Part shown: piece after piece, positions 1-6,000 of the stretch
Numbering within the stretch: the first letter of the stretch is position 1
Layout of the letters: each line of letters begins with the position of its first letter
Source of the DNA: an uncultured Alistipes sp.
GTDB taxonomy: Bacteria > Bacteroidota > Bacteroidia > Bacteroidales > Rikenellaceae
Assembly (NCBI GenBank): GCA_947174575.1
Contig: CAMWJM010000083.1
Coordinates: 1 to 6,129 of the forward strand
Direction of reading: 5' to 3'
DNA length: 6,129 bases
Made by a program: the position numbers and the translations under genes
The notes under the pieces: generated by a model
Databases searched by the model: none
What the model was told of the DNA's origin: nothing
Seen by the model: the letters and a program-made list of their open reading frames with translations, nothing else

Positions 1-258
1 ACCCGGCGCCGCAAGCGCGGCCGCAACAACCGCGGCGACCAACAACCGCACCGCCAGGATCGCCCGCATGGCAACGCAGCGCAATCCGGCGAGCGCGAAA
101 CGGCGGGCGAGCAGCGCACGGACAACCGGAACCGTCGCAACAACGACCGCTATAACGACCGCAACCGTCATCGCAACAGGAACAACGGAAACGCCAGAAA
201 CAACCATAGCGGCAATGGCAGTAATGGCAGCAACGGCAATGCCGACGGCAACAAATAA
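1..258 (+). CDS. C-terminal tail of a truncated protein, Arg/Asn/Gly-rich (possibly PSP1/RicT family)
   Basis: The reading frame is open from base 1 to a TAA at 256-258, giving 85 residues of a protein whose start lies outside the window. All of it is low complexity. Residues 1-60 are rich in Arg, Asn, Asp and Gln (for example RRRKRGRNNRG and NRNRRNNDRYNDRN). The last 25 residues shift to Asn/Gly/Ser (HSGNGSNGSNGNADGNK). No folded domain is visible. Disordered basic tails of this kind are common on RNA-binding or ribosome-associated proteins. In many Bacteroidales the gene before gldH is a PSP1-domain (YaaT/RicT) protein with a basic Asn/Arg-rich end, so that is my preferred identity, but it rests on recalled gene order and not on any visible domain. 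A DEAD-box helicase or Rho tail is an alternative. The gldH start follows 33 bases after the stop, which suggests one operon. Confidence 0.5.
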   Translation, partial: TRRRKRGRNNRGDQQPHRQDRPHGNAAQSGERETAGEQRTDNRNRRNNDRYNDRNRHRNRNNGNARNNHSGNGSNGSNGNADGNK

Positions 259-291
259 AACGACCCCGAACCGCGTTAATTTCCGCTTCGC

Positions 292-723
292 ATGCGCCGA
301 GTGATCCGCATAGCATTCGTTGCGGCAGCCTTGTCGCTCACGGCGTGCCGCACGCCTCACCGCTCTGTGGCCGTCGACGTCGACCTCGCGGAGTGGAGCA
401 CGGAGACCGAGATCGTCGTCGAGAACGACGACACGCTGACGCTGCGCGACATCGCGCTTTTTCTGCGCTACAACGACTGTTTCAACGACGACACCCTGAC
501 GCTGCGCATCGAGGTGCGCACACCCGATTCGCTCCGTTGCGAGGAATGGCTGCAAGTGTCGATGCCCCGCCCCCGCAAACCCGCGGCCCTGCGCCGCCAG
601 GCGATCGCTGACTTCCGCCGGCAGGCCCTGCTCGCGCGCAGCGGCGACTACCGGTTCACGGTCGCGCCCGTGCGTCCCGTAGAGGGTATCGAGGCGGTCG
701 GCATCTACGTAAAGAGCTATTAG
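292..723 (+). CDS. gldH: GldH-like gliding-motility-type lipoprotein
   Basis: A 143-residue predicted lipoprotein. Residues 1-18 form a signal peptide (basic MRRVIR, then a hydrophobic stretch) ending in a lipobox SLTA before Cys19, so the mature protein should be lipid-anchored. The rest looks like a small beta-rich periplasmic domain. It resembles GldH in length, in the early Trp segment (EW at 34-35) and in the closing pattern GDYRF near 117 followed by EGIEAVGIYV. GldH is one of the lipoproteins needed for gliding in Flavobacterium; its biochemical role is unclear and homologues occur in non-gliding Bacteroidales. The start is the only one that gives a complete signal peptide. No Shine-Dalgarno is seen. 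The octapeptide NDDTLTLR occurs twice (45-52 and 65-72). Cys63 and Cys83 could form a disulfide. The trmB start is one base past this stop, so translation is probably coupled. The family call comes from overall pattern and neighbourhood, and an unrelated small lipoprotein remains possible. Confidence 0.62.
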   Translation: MRRVIRIAFVAAALSLTACRTPHRSVAVDVDLAEWSTETEIVVENDDTLTLRDIALFLRYNDCFNDDTLTLRIEVRTPDSLRCEEWLQVSMPRPRKPAALRRQAIADFRRQALLARSGDYRFTVAPVRPVEGIEAVGIYVKSY

Positions 724-724
724 C

Positions 725-1504
725 ATGGGTAAAGACAAACTCCGCCGATTCCGCGAAAACCTCGAATTCGACTGCTTCCTGCAACCCGAGTTCGAGCAGG
801 TGTTCCGCTGCGACCATCCGATCAAGGGGCATTGGAACCGCGATTTCTTCCGCAACGACCGCCCCATCGTGCTGGAGCTGGGGTGCGGCAAGGGCGAATA
901 CACCGTGGCGCTGGCCGAGCGCGATCCCTCGCGCAACTACATCGGCGTCGACATCAAGGGCGCCCGCATATGGCGCGGCGCGAAAACCGCCACCGAGCGC
1001 CGGATGACCAACGTGGGATTTCTGCGCACCCGCATCGAATTCCTCGCCGCGCTCTTCGCCGAGGGTGAGGTCGCCGAAATCTGGATCACCTTCCCCGATC
1101 CGCAGCTCAAGAGCCGCCGGGCCAAGAAACGGCTCACCTCGCCGCTCTTTCTCGAACTCTATGCGCAGCTGCTGCGCCCCGACGGCCTCATCCACCTGAA
1201 AACCGACTCGCAGCACCTCTACGGCTACACCAACGAAGCGATCCGCCGCTACGGCCTGCCGTGCGCAGTCGCCTCCCCCGACATCTACGGCTCGGGCCTG
1301 GCCGACGAAGTGCTCTCCGTCAAAACCGCCTACGAACGGCGGTTCCTCGACATGGGGCTACCGATCACTTACACCCGCTTCTCGCTCGGCGGGCGGCAAC
1401 ACTTCGAGTGGTTCGACTGGGACGAAGACGAAAAAGAGGAGAAAGACAACGAAGCCGCCCGCCAAAATCCCAACAGCAACCCCGAACGAAACCTCAAGCG
1501 TTAA
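725..1504 (+). CDS. trmB: tRNA (guanine-N7-)-methyltransferase TrmB
   Basis: This cytoplasmic enzyme transfers a methyl group from S-adenosylmethionine to N7 of G46 in the variable loop of many tRNAs. The 259 residues carry the class I methyltransferase fold: motif I LELGCGKGEY (50-59), the SAM ribose-binding acidic turn YIGVDIKG (72-79), and the family signature WITFPDPQLKSRRAKKRL (120-137). That signature is a variant of the usual FPDPWxKxRHxKRR. LKTD follows at 158-161. The TxxE substrate-binding motif is TAYE at 201-204, as in Bacillus TrmB. A charged tail rich in Glu, Asp and Asn (about 233-259) extends past the fold and is probably disordered. The start lies one base after the gldH stop, with no Shine-Dalgarno, which suggests reinitiation by terminating ribosomes. 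It is the last gene of its unit, with a hairpin terminator 30 bases downstream. The identification is secure. Confidence 0.96.
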   Translation: MGKDKLRRFRENLEFDCFLQPEFEQVFRCDHPIKGHWNRDFFRNDRPIVLELGCGKGEYTVALAERDPSRNYIGVDIKGARIWRGAKTATERRMTNVGFLRTRIEFLAALFAEGEVAEIWITFPDPQLKSRRAKKRLTSPLFLELYAQLLRPDGLIHLKTDSQHLYGYTNEAIRRYGLPCAVASPDIYGSGLADEVLSVKTAYERRFLDMGLPITYTRFSLGGRQHFEWFDWDEDEKEEKDNEAARQNPNSNPERNLKR

Positions 1505-1534
1505 TGCAATTACCTCGCGAATAAGCAACTATAT

Positions 1535-1579
1535 ATTACCCCTGCCGCATATTTGCAGCAGGGGTAATTAACTATTTTT
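1535..1579 (+). terminator. Rho-independent terminator after trmB
   Basis: The arms 1535-1545 (ATTACCCCTGC) and 1558-1568 pair perfectly over 11 bases. After a single C/A mismatch, three more pairs (1547-1549 with 1554-1556) close on a TATT loop. The stem is followed by ACTATTTTT, giving a U-run at 1575-1579 on the + strand transcript. It sits 30 bases after the trmB stop and so ends the upstream operon. On the - strand the bases after the stem (ATATAGTTGCTTAT) form only a poor U-tract. Termination of the converging phosphatase gene, whose stop is 54 bases away, is therefore possible but less convincing. Confidence 0.88.
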
Positions 1580-1621
1580 CAGCACGCCGCTACAGATTAT
1601 TCGGTTCGTTCGATTGTCGGG

Positions 1622-2701
1622 TCATTCGCCTATGAGCTGCTTGATCCGACCGGCCAGTTCGGTATTGTCCATCAGGCCGCGGATGCGGTCGGCACCGGTA
1701 CCATAGAGATAGACCGGCACGATCGAGGCCGTATGCCCGCCGGTCGAGAAGCGGGGTTCCACACCCGAGTCGGGCAGCGTGAAGTCGTCCTTGCCACTGG
1801 GCAGCGTCAGACCGCCCGTTTCGTGGTCGGCCGTGACCACCACCAGCGTCCCGGGGTGGCTGTCGGCGAAGTCCATCGCCACGGCCACCGCACGCTCGAA
1901 GTCGCGTACTTCGTCGAGCACACACCGGGCATCGTTGCCGTGGCAGAACATATCGATCTGCGACCCCTCGACCATGAGGAAGAATCCCGCATCGTCGGCC
2001 GAGAGCAGCTCCAGCGCCTTGCGGGTAGCCCGGGGCAGGAAATCGCCGCGCTCCTCCGCCCGGGGCAGATGCTTGTCGGCCACGGCGGCCAAAACGGGCA
2101 GCGCCGAAAGCGTGTCGAGCATCTCGGGCGACTGCGCCACCCGGTAGCCCTTGCGGCCGAACGCATCGAACCACGTGCCGCCCTCGGGACAAGCTCCGCC
2201 GAGCGCCGAGCGGCCACCGCCGATCAGCAGGTCGATGTCGCTGGCCGCCATGTCGCGCAAGATGCCCTCGTCCTCACGACGATCGGACACATGAGCATAG
2301 AATGCGGCCGGCGTAGCATGATGCAGATACGAAGTGACCACCAGACCCGTATGCCGGCCCCGGCGCTGCGCGCATTCGGTCATCGGCACGAGCCGCACGC
2401 CGGCCGTATCGATCCCCAACGAAGCGTTGGCGGTCTTGGTGCCGGTGGCCAGCGCCGTGCCGGCCGCCGCGGAGTCGGTCACGCGGTTGTTGGCCGAGCG
2501 AGTCGCGATGAGCGCCACGCCCTCGGCCCGGTCGAATGCCGTAGGCCGGTAGTCCTCGGCCACCTGCAGCAGGCTGACCTGCGCCAGTCCCATGCCGTCG
2601 CCGATCATGTAAATCACGTTGTGCATCTCGGGTGCCCCGTCGTCGTTGCAGGAGACGCACGCACCCAGCAGACACGCCACCAATAGAAAGAATCGTTTCA
2701 T
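1622..2701 (-). CDS. phoA: Alkaline phosphatase, PhoA family, predicted lipoprotein
   Basis: A 359-residue phosphomonoesterase that should release inorganic phosphate from organic phosphate esters outside the inner membrane. A signal peptide (MKRFFLLVACLLGAC) ends in a lipobox, with Cys15 the likely lipidated residue and Cys18 an alternative. The E. coli PhoA active-site set can be aligned by eye: Asp35 (MIGDGMG), nucleophile Ser77 (VTDSAAAGTA), Thr130 in HATPAAFYAHV with His128 at the Asp153 position, Arg141 for the phosphate-binding Arg166, Glu245 (VEGSQID), Asp250, His254, Asp292-His293 (TADHETGG) and His323 (STGGHTA). The protein is over 100 residues shorter than E. coli PhoA, so surface insertions are probably reduced, as in other compact bacterial forms. 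Cys253 and Cys260 flank a metal ligand. The gene stands alone between converging trmB and divergent ung. Control by phosphate is plausible but no Pho box was recognised. The family is certain; the exact ortholog symbol is less so. Confidence 0.93.
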   Translation of the reverse strand: MKRFFLLVACLLGACVSCNDDGAPEMHNVIYMIGDGMGLAQVSLLQVAEDYRPTAFDRAEGVALIATRSANNRVTDSAAAGTALATGTKTANASLGIDTAGVRLVPMTECAQRRGRHTGLVVTSYLHHATPAAFYAHVSDRREDEGILRDMAASDIDLLIGGGRSALGGACPEGGTWFDAFGRKGYRVAQSPEMLDTLSALPVLAAVADKHLPRAEERGDFLPRATRKALELLSADDAGFFLMVEGSQIDMFCHGNDARCVLDEVRDFERAVAVAMDFADSHPGTLVVVTADHETGGLTLPSGKDDFTLPDSGVEPRFSTGGHTASIVPVYLYGTGADRIRGLMDNTELAGRIKQLIGE

Positions 2702-2809
2702 AATATATCTAATATATAACCGGCGGGATTCGAATCATACCTATTTCGATCGCGCCGAGGGCGAAAAAAAGTCCGTTCCCATTTCGTTACGGCACACCCG
2801 CTCTTCATG

Positions 2810-2817
2810 CAAAGATA
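2810..2817 (-). promoter_or_regulatory. Bacteroidetes-type -7 promoter element for the phosphatase gene
   Basis: Read on the - strand, these bases are TATCTTTG, a perfect match to the Bacteroidetes sigma-ABfr -7 consensus TAnnTTTG. The element lies in the gap between the divergent phosphatase and ung genes and points at the phosphatase. It implies a leader of roughly 100 bases ahead of the ATG at 2701. The -33 element is not clear: a TTTG occurs at 2828-2831 on the same strand, but only 10 bases separate it from the -7 box, while about 20 is usual. The start codon is preceded by an AT-rich stretch (TTATATATTAGATATATT) instead of a Shine-Dalgarno, as is usual for the phylum. Confidence 0.55.
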
Positions 2818-2868
2818 TCGTTTTTCGCAAACTTTTTATTATTTTTACGCAAAATTCAGCTCTGCCCT

Positions 2869-3531
2869 ATGGATGTAAAGATCGCCGCCGACTGGAAAGA
2901 GATTCTGGCTCCGGAATTCGAGAAACCCTATTTCGCCGCCCTCACGGAGTTCGTGCGGCAGGAGTACGCCTCGCGCCGCATCTACCCGCGCGGCAGCAAC
3001 ATCTTCCGGGCGTTCGACAAATGCCCGTTCGAGCGGCTCAAAGTAGTCATCATCGGCCAAGACCCCTACCACGGCCCCGGTCAGGCCAACGGTCTGTGCT
3101 TCTCGGTGGGCGACGGCGTACCCTTTCCGCCCTCGCTGCAGAACATCTTCCAGGAGGTCGCCGACGACACGGGCACGGCCATTCCCTCGACGGGCAACCT
3201 CGACCGCTGGGCCGAGCAGGGCGTGCTGCTGCTCAACGCCGTGCTGACGGTGCGGGCGCACGAAGCGGCCTCGCATGCGGGTCACGGCTGGGAGACGTTC
3301 ACCGACGCGGTGGTGCGGGCCATCGACCAGCGCAAACAGGGCATCGTCTACATGCTCTGGGGCAGCTATGCGCAGAAGAAAGGCGCGATCGCCGACCCGC
3401 AGCGCAACTGCATCCTCAAGGCGGTGCACCCCTCGCCCCTGTCGGTCTACCGGGGGTTCTTCGGCTGCCGCCACTTCTCGCGGGCCAACGAATACCTCCG
3501 CTCGATCGGCAAGACCCCGATCGAATGGTAA
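2869..3531 (+). CDS. ung: Uracil-DNA glycosylase, family 1
   Basis: This base-excision repair enzyme removes uracil from DNA after cytosine deamination or dUTP incorporation. The 220 residues match the usual family length. All signature motifs are present: the water-activating loop GQDPYHGPGQA (63-73) with catalytic Asp65 and Tyr67, Phe78 for stacking on uracil, the PPSLQNIF segment (87-94), LLLNAVLTV (120-128) with the uracil-recognising Asn123, and the minor-groove loop HPSPLSVYRGFFGCRHFS (187-204) with His187 and the intercalating Leu191. The start was chosen because it gives a normal N-terminus and lies directly after an AT-rich leader (TTTTTATTATTTTTACGC) with no Shine-Dalgarno. The gene is monocistronic, divergent from the phosphatase and followed 24 bases later by a hairpin terminator. 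No convincing promoter was found; TATTTTTA at 2840-2847 is only a near match to the -7 consensus. The identification is secure. Confidence 0.97.
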   Translation: MDVKIAADWKEILAPEFEKPYFAALTEFVRQEYASRRIYPRGSNIFRAFDKCPFERLKVVIIGQDPYHGPGQANGLCFSVGDGVPFPPSLQNIFQEVADDTGTAIPSTGNLDRWAEQGVLLLNAVLTVRAHEAASHAGHGWETFTDAVVRAIDQRKQGIVYMLWGSYAQKKGAIADPQRNCILKAVHPSPLSVYRGFFGCRHFSRANEYLRSIGKTPIEW

Positions 3532-3554
3532 GTCCCCGACCGAACGATAAAACG

Positions 3555-3590
3555 AAACGGTTGCGACCTCGAAAGATCGCAACCGTTTTT
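3555..3590. terminator. Bidirectional hairpin terminator between ung and ntpK
   Basis: The arms 3555-3566 (AAACGGTTGCGA) and 3577-3588 pair perfectly over 12 bases. Two inner pairs follow a C/A mismatch, around a CGAA loop. On the + strand the stem runs into TTTTT (3586-3590), 24 bases past the ung stop. On the - strand the stem ends in TTTCGTTTTATCG, and the hairpin begins 20 bases past the ntpK stop. The spacing is nearly symmetric, and both strands have a U-rich side, so one hairpin can end both converging transcripts. Confidence 0.9.
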
Positions 3591-3609
3591 CATGAGGCAT
3601 CCGCCGCTC

Positions 3610-4062
3610 CTACCGCACGATGTTGGCGATCAGGAACGTAGCGGCCACCGTCAGGATGGCGTAAAGCTCGGGGAAAGCCGCCAGAATCAGCGTCTTACCC
3701 ATCACGTCGTGCCCGTTGCCGATCGCGGCGATACCGTTGGCGCAGACCTTGCCCTGGAACACGGCGGCCGCGAGGTTCACGATACCTACCAGGATGCCGG
3801 CGCCCAGCACGGCTGCGGCCTGCACCATCGTGGGGTTCTGCAGGAAGCCCTGCACCATGAAGAAGCAGACGAAACCGTAGAGGCCCTGCGAACCGGGCAG
3901 CGCCGAAAGGATCATGTAGCTACCGAAAGCGCCGTTGTTCTTCTTCATGGCGCCCACGGCCGCCTGGCCGCAGATCGAAGTACCCACGGCCGATGCGATA
4001 CCGGCCAGACCTACCATCAGAGCCACGCCCACGTAGGCCATTACCAAAGCTGTTGTTTCCAT
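3610..4062 (-). CDS. ntpK: V-type ATP synthase/ATPase subunit K (membrane rotor proteolipid)
   Basis: This subunit forms the membrane ring that carries ions past subunit I as the V-type ATPase rotates. The 150 residues form four hydrophobic helices (about 6-27, 46-70, 81-104 and 123-147), the tandem two-hairpin arrangement of NtpK, with a Gly-rich first helix. The ion-binding carboxylate is Glu132 in helix 4 (AAFPELYAIL). Helix 2 carries LPGSQGLYGF (55-64), and helix 3 carries FQGK with Gln103. The first hairpin lacks its own carboxylate, as in NtpK, so there is one site per four helices. Leu55, Ser58, Gln59, Gln103, Glu132 and Tyr62 line up with the Na+ site of Enterococcus hirae NtpK, with Ser in place of Thr64. 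This hints at Na+ coupling without proving it. The gene is last in the cluster, 39 bases after ntpI, with its own AT-rich leader, and ends at a bidirectional terminator. Confidence 0.95.
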   Translation of the reverse strand: METTALVMAYVGVALMVGLAGIASAVGTSICGQAAVGAMKKNNGAFGSYMILSALPGSQGLYGFVCFFMVQGFLQNPTMVQAAAVLGAGILVGIVNLAAAVFQGKVCANGIAAIGNGHDVMGKTLILAAFPELYAILTVAATFLIANIVR

Positions 4063-4101
4063 AAAATAAAGTGTTAGATTGAATTATATACGATTCGGAT
4101 T

Positions 4102-6000
4102 TTACTTCTCGATTTTCACTTTCTCCAGCGGTTCGAAGTTGCGCGTAGCCATTTCGAAGCCGGCGTTCTTGTAGAACTCCACGAATGTCAGACGCATCGG
4201 ATGCACGAACGACGAGATGGTCGACATGAAGAGGTTGATGCCGTGACCGATCAACAGGATCGGCAGCATGACGAGCACCCGCACGACGATGTTGGCTCCG
4301 TCGGGCACGAACCCCTCGGCCAGCGAATTGAAGACCAGCGCCAGCACGCCGCCCGACAAGCCGATCGCAAACAGACGGATGTACGACAGCACGTCGCTCA
4401 ACAGTCCCGTGATGTTGTTGTAGAGATTCCACACGCCCGACCCGAGGTTGAGCAATGGATTGCGGCCCGGCGTATTGAGCAGCAGCATCAACACGGCTCC
4501 CACGCCCAGCGCGACGTAGAACGCCGCGGACGAAGTGGTGAAGCCCGGGATGACCCACTCGGGATTCAACATCGGCAGTCCGCCGGCCACGGAGGCGGCC
4601 AGCAGGATGACGAACCACCCCAACGTGCCGAGCGCATACTTGAATCCGAAGCTGCGAGCCGTGACCCAGATGCTGATGGCCATGCCGAAAAGAATCTGCA
4701 CCATACCGATCGCCAACGCGATGGAGAAGAAGCGGTTCTGGAAGTCGAAGAAGCGGAACAGCGGTTCGCCGTCGGCTTTCAGCGGCACCCACTCCTGCAT
4801 GTTCACGCCGAAGAAGGCCCCGCAAAACCCGCCGAAGAGGATCGTCGCCCCGGCGCACATCGTGGCGAACCACGCGGCCTGCCGCATCATGCCCGGCTCG
4901 GGGTTCTTGCGCAAGAGCCACAACCCCATGGCCAGCAGGATCAGACCGTAGCCGGCGTCGTTCAGACAGATGCCGAAGAAGAGCATGTAGAACGGGGCGA
5001 AGAACGGCGTGAGGTCGAGCGTCCCGTACTTCGGGCGGGCATACATGTCGCCCACCAGTTCGAAGATGCGCGAGAACCAGCCGTTGCACAACTTCACGGG
5101 CGTATTGTCCTCGGGCGTGGGGTCGCTCTTGAGGTAGACCACGTTGGGATACTCCTCCAGGAGCGCATCGACCCGGGCCGACGTTTCGGTCTCGGCCCAA
5201 CCCTCCATGACGACCAGCGTGCCGTCGGCCTCCGGACGGGCCGTAGCCTCGACCTTGAGGCCCTGCAGCCGCTCCTTGAGCGACGCGACGTAGGCGGTCA
5301 GCAATGCACGCGAAGCCGCAGCTCGCGAAAATTCGGCATCCAGCGACCGCAGCTTCGCTTTGTGCTCGGCGATCGCCTGCTCGGCGGCACGCACGTCCAT
5401 CTGCGGCGCTTTCATCTCCTGGGCGTCGAAGTCGAGCGTCTCGCCGGGAGCCGCCACGACCACGAACCAGACCATGGCGTCGGTGCGGCCGATTTCGGAA
5501 ACGACATGCTGCTCCGACCATGCGGCAGCCTCCTTGTCGTAGGTGCCGCGCTGCGCGGTGAAATAGCGCAGCACGATCCCCTCGTCGGCGAGCTTCTGCG
5601 CCCGGGCCGCGTCGAACTCGCCCCACGGACGCAGTTCGTCGACCGTTTTCTCCAGCCGGGCGATCTCCGCCTTGACGGCAGCCGCCTCGCGCTGGGCCTG
5701 CAGATAACGTTCGAACGCCTCGGCGCCGGAAGCATAAGGCGCAGCTTTTTCGGTCGCGGCCGATTCTTGCGCTGTTTTTTCTTTCGCTGCGGCTTTCTCG
5801 CGCTCCTCGCTCCAGGTTTTCAGGAACTCCAGCGCCTTGTTGCCCGCCTCGATGTCCAGCAGCAGCTGACGGTCTTCCTCCGAAGGCTCCCAGCCCGCGG
5901 TGGTGATGTCCACCAACCCCAGGTCGCGCAACTTCTCGACGAAATCGCCGCTCTGCGCCGCGAAAAGCACGAAATCGTATTTCGACATTCTGGCTATCAT
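4102..6000 (-). CDS. ntpI: V-type ATP synthase/ATPase subunit I (stator, a-subunit homologue)
   Basis: This 632-residue protein anchors the peripheral stalks and provides the ion half-channels against the K ring. The first half is soluble and contains coiled-coil stretches (about 41-125 and 203-250). Between them, residues 67-97 form an Ala/Lys/Glu-rich linker. The membrane half starts with the conserved GTLDLTPFFAPFYMLFFGICLNDAGYG region (from about 326). Hydrophobic segments follow at about 333-363, 374-399, 423-447, 455-474, 487-508, 530-562 and 571-597. The essential channel arginine is Arg542 in SYIRLFAIGLS, equivalent to Arg735 of yeast Vph1. The family's closing motif appears as HPMRLTFVEFYKNAGFE (600-616). 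The start MIARMSKY was kept over the in-frame Met5 because the pattern MI-x-x-M-x-KY is usual in Bacteroidales homologues, and because this ATG overlaps the stop of the gene ahead. The gene is flanked by D and K of the same complex. Confidence 0.96.
   Translation of the reverse strand: MIARMSKYDFVLFAAQSGDFVEKLRDLGLVDITTAGWEPSEEDRQLLLDIEAGNKALEFLKTWSEEREKAAAKEKTAQESAATEKAAPYASGAEAFERYLQAQREAAAVKAEIARLEKTVDELRPWGEFDAARAQKLADEGIVLRYFTAQRGTYDKEAAAWSEQHVVSEIGRTDAMVWFVVVAAPGETLDFDAQEMKAPQMDVRAAEQAIAEHKAKLRSLDAEFSRAAASRALLTAYVASLKERLQGLKVEATARPEADGTLVVMEGWAETETSARVDALLEEYPNVVYLKSDPTPEDNTPVKLCNGWFSRIFELVGDMYARPKYGTLDLTPFFAPFYMLFFGICLNDAGYGLILLAMGLWLLRKNPEPGMMRQAAWFATMCAGATILFGGFCGAFFGVNMQEWVPLKADGEPLFRFFDFQNRFFSIALAIGMVQILFGMAISIWVTARSFGFKYALGTLGWFVILLAASVAGGLPMLNPEWVIPGFTTSSAAFYVALGVGAVLMLLLNTPGRNPLLNLGSGVWNLYNNITGLLSDVLSYIRLFAIGLSGGVLALVFNSLAEGFVPDGANIVVRVLVMLPILLIGHGINLFMSTISSFVHPMRLTFVEFYKNAGFEMATRNFEPLEKVKIEK
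5997..6000 (-). other. ATGA stop/start overlap coupling ntpD to ntpI
   Basis: On the - strand the bases ATGA hold both the ntpI start (6000-5998) and the ntpD stop TGA (5999-5997). There is no Shine-Dalgarno ahead of it, so ntpI is probably translated by ribosomes finishing ntpD. This would keep the two single-copy subunits in balance. By contrast, ntpK, whose product is needed in many copies, has a separate 39-base AT-rich leader (4063-4101). Confidence 0.8.

Noticed and set aside
68..304. A 78-codon Thr/Ala-rich frame over the first low-complexity region
   Set aside because: It is the shifted reading of the AAC/CGC codon repeats of the frame-1 tail and runs past the gldH start. The frame-1 tail continues open from the window edge and fits known basic tails better.
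656..1216. A 186-codon - strand frame antisense to trmB
   Set aside because: No domain or leader is visible. It lies wholly against gldH and trmB coding sequence and is explained by GC-rich codon use.
2837..2847. Possible ung promoter (TATTATTT or TATTTTTA)
   Set aside because: Each matches TAnnTTTG imperfectly, and there is no TTTG at the right distance upstream. The stretch is better explained as an AT-rich translation leader.
2702..2868. A tRNA gene in the divergent gap
   Set aside because: Only half of a T-arm can be seen; no acceptor stem, anticodon arm or D-arm can be folded around it.
2619..3641. A 340-codon + strand frame running through the phosphatase start, the intergenic gap and ung
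   Set aside because: It overlaps ung in the wrong frame, becomes Arg/Pro-rich there, and would start inside the antisense of the phosphatase signal peptide.
3920..5626. A 568-codon alternative frame on the - strand overlapping ntpI and ntpK
   Set aside because: It crosses two well-identified genes in another frame, and its Arg/Gly-rich composition is typical of a shadow frame.
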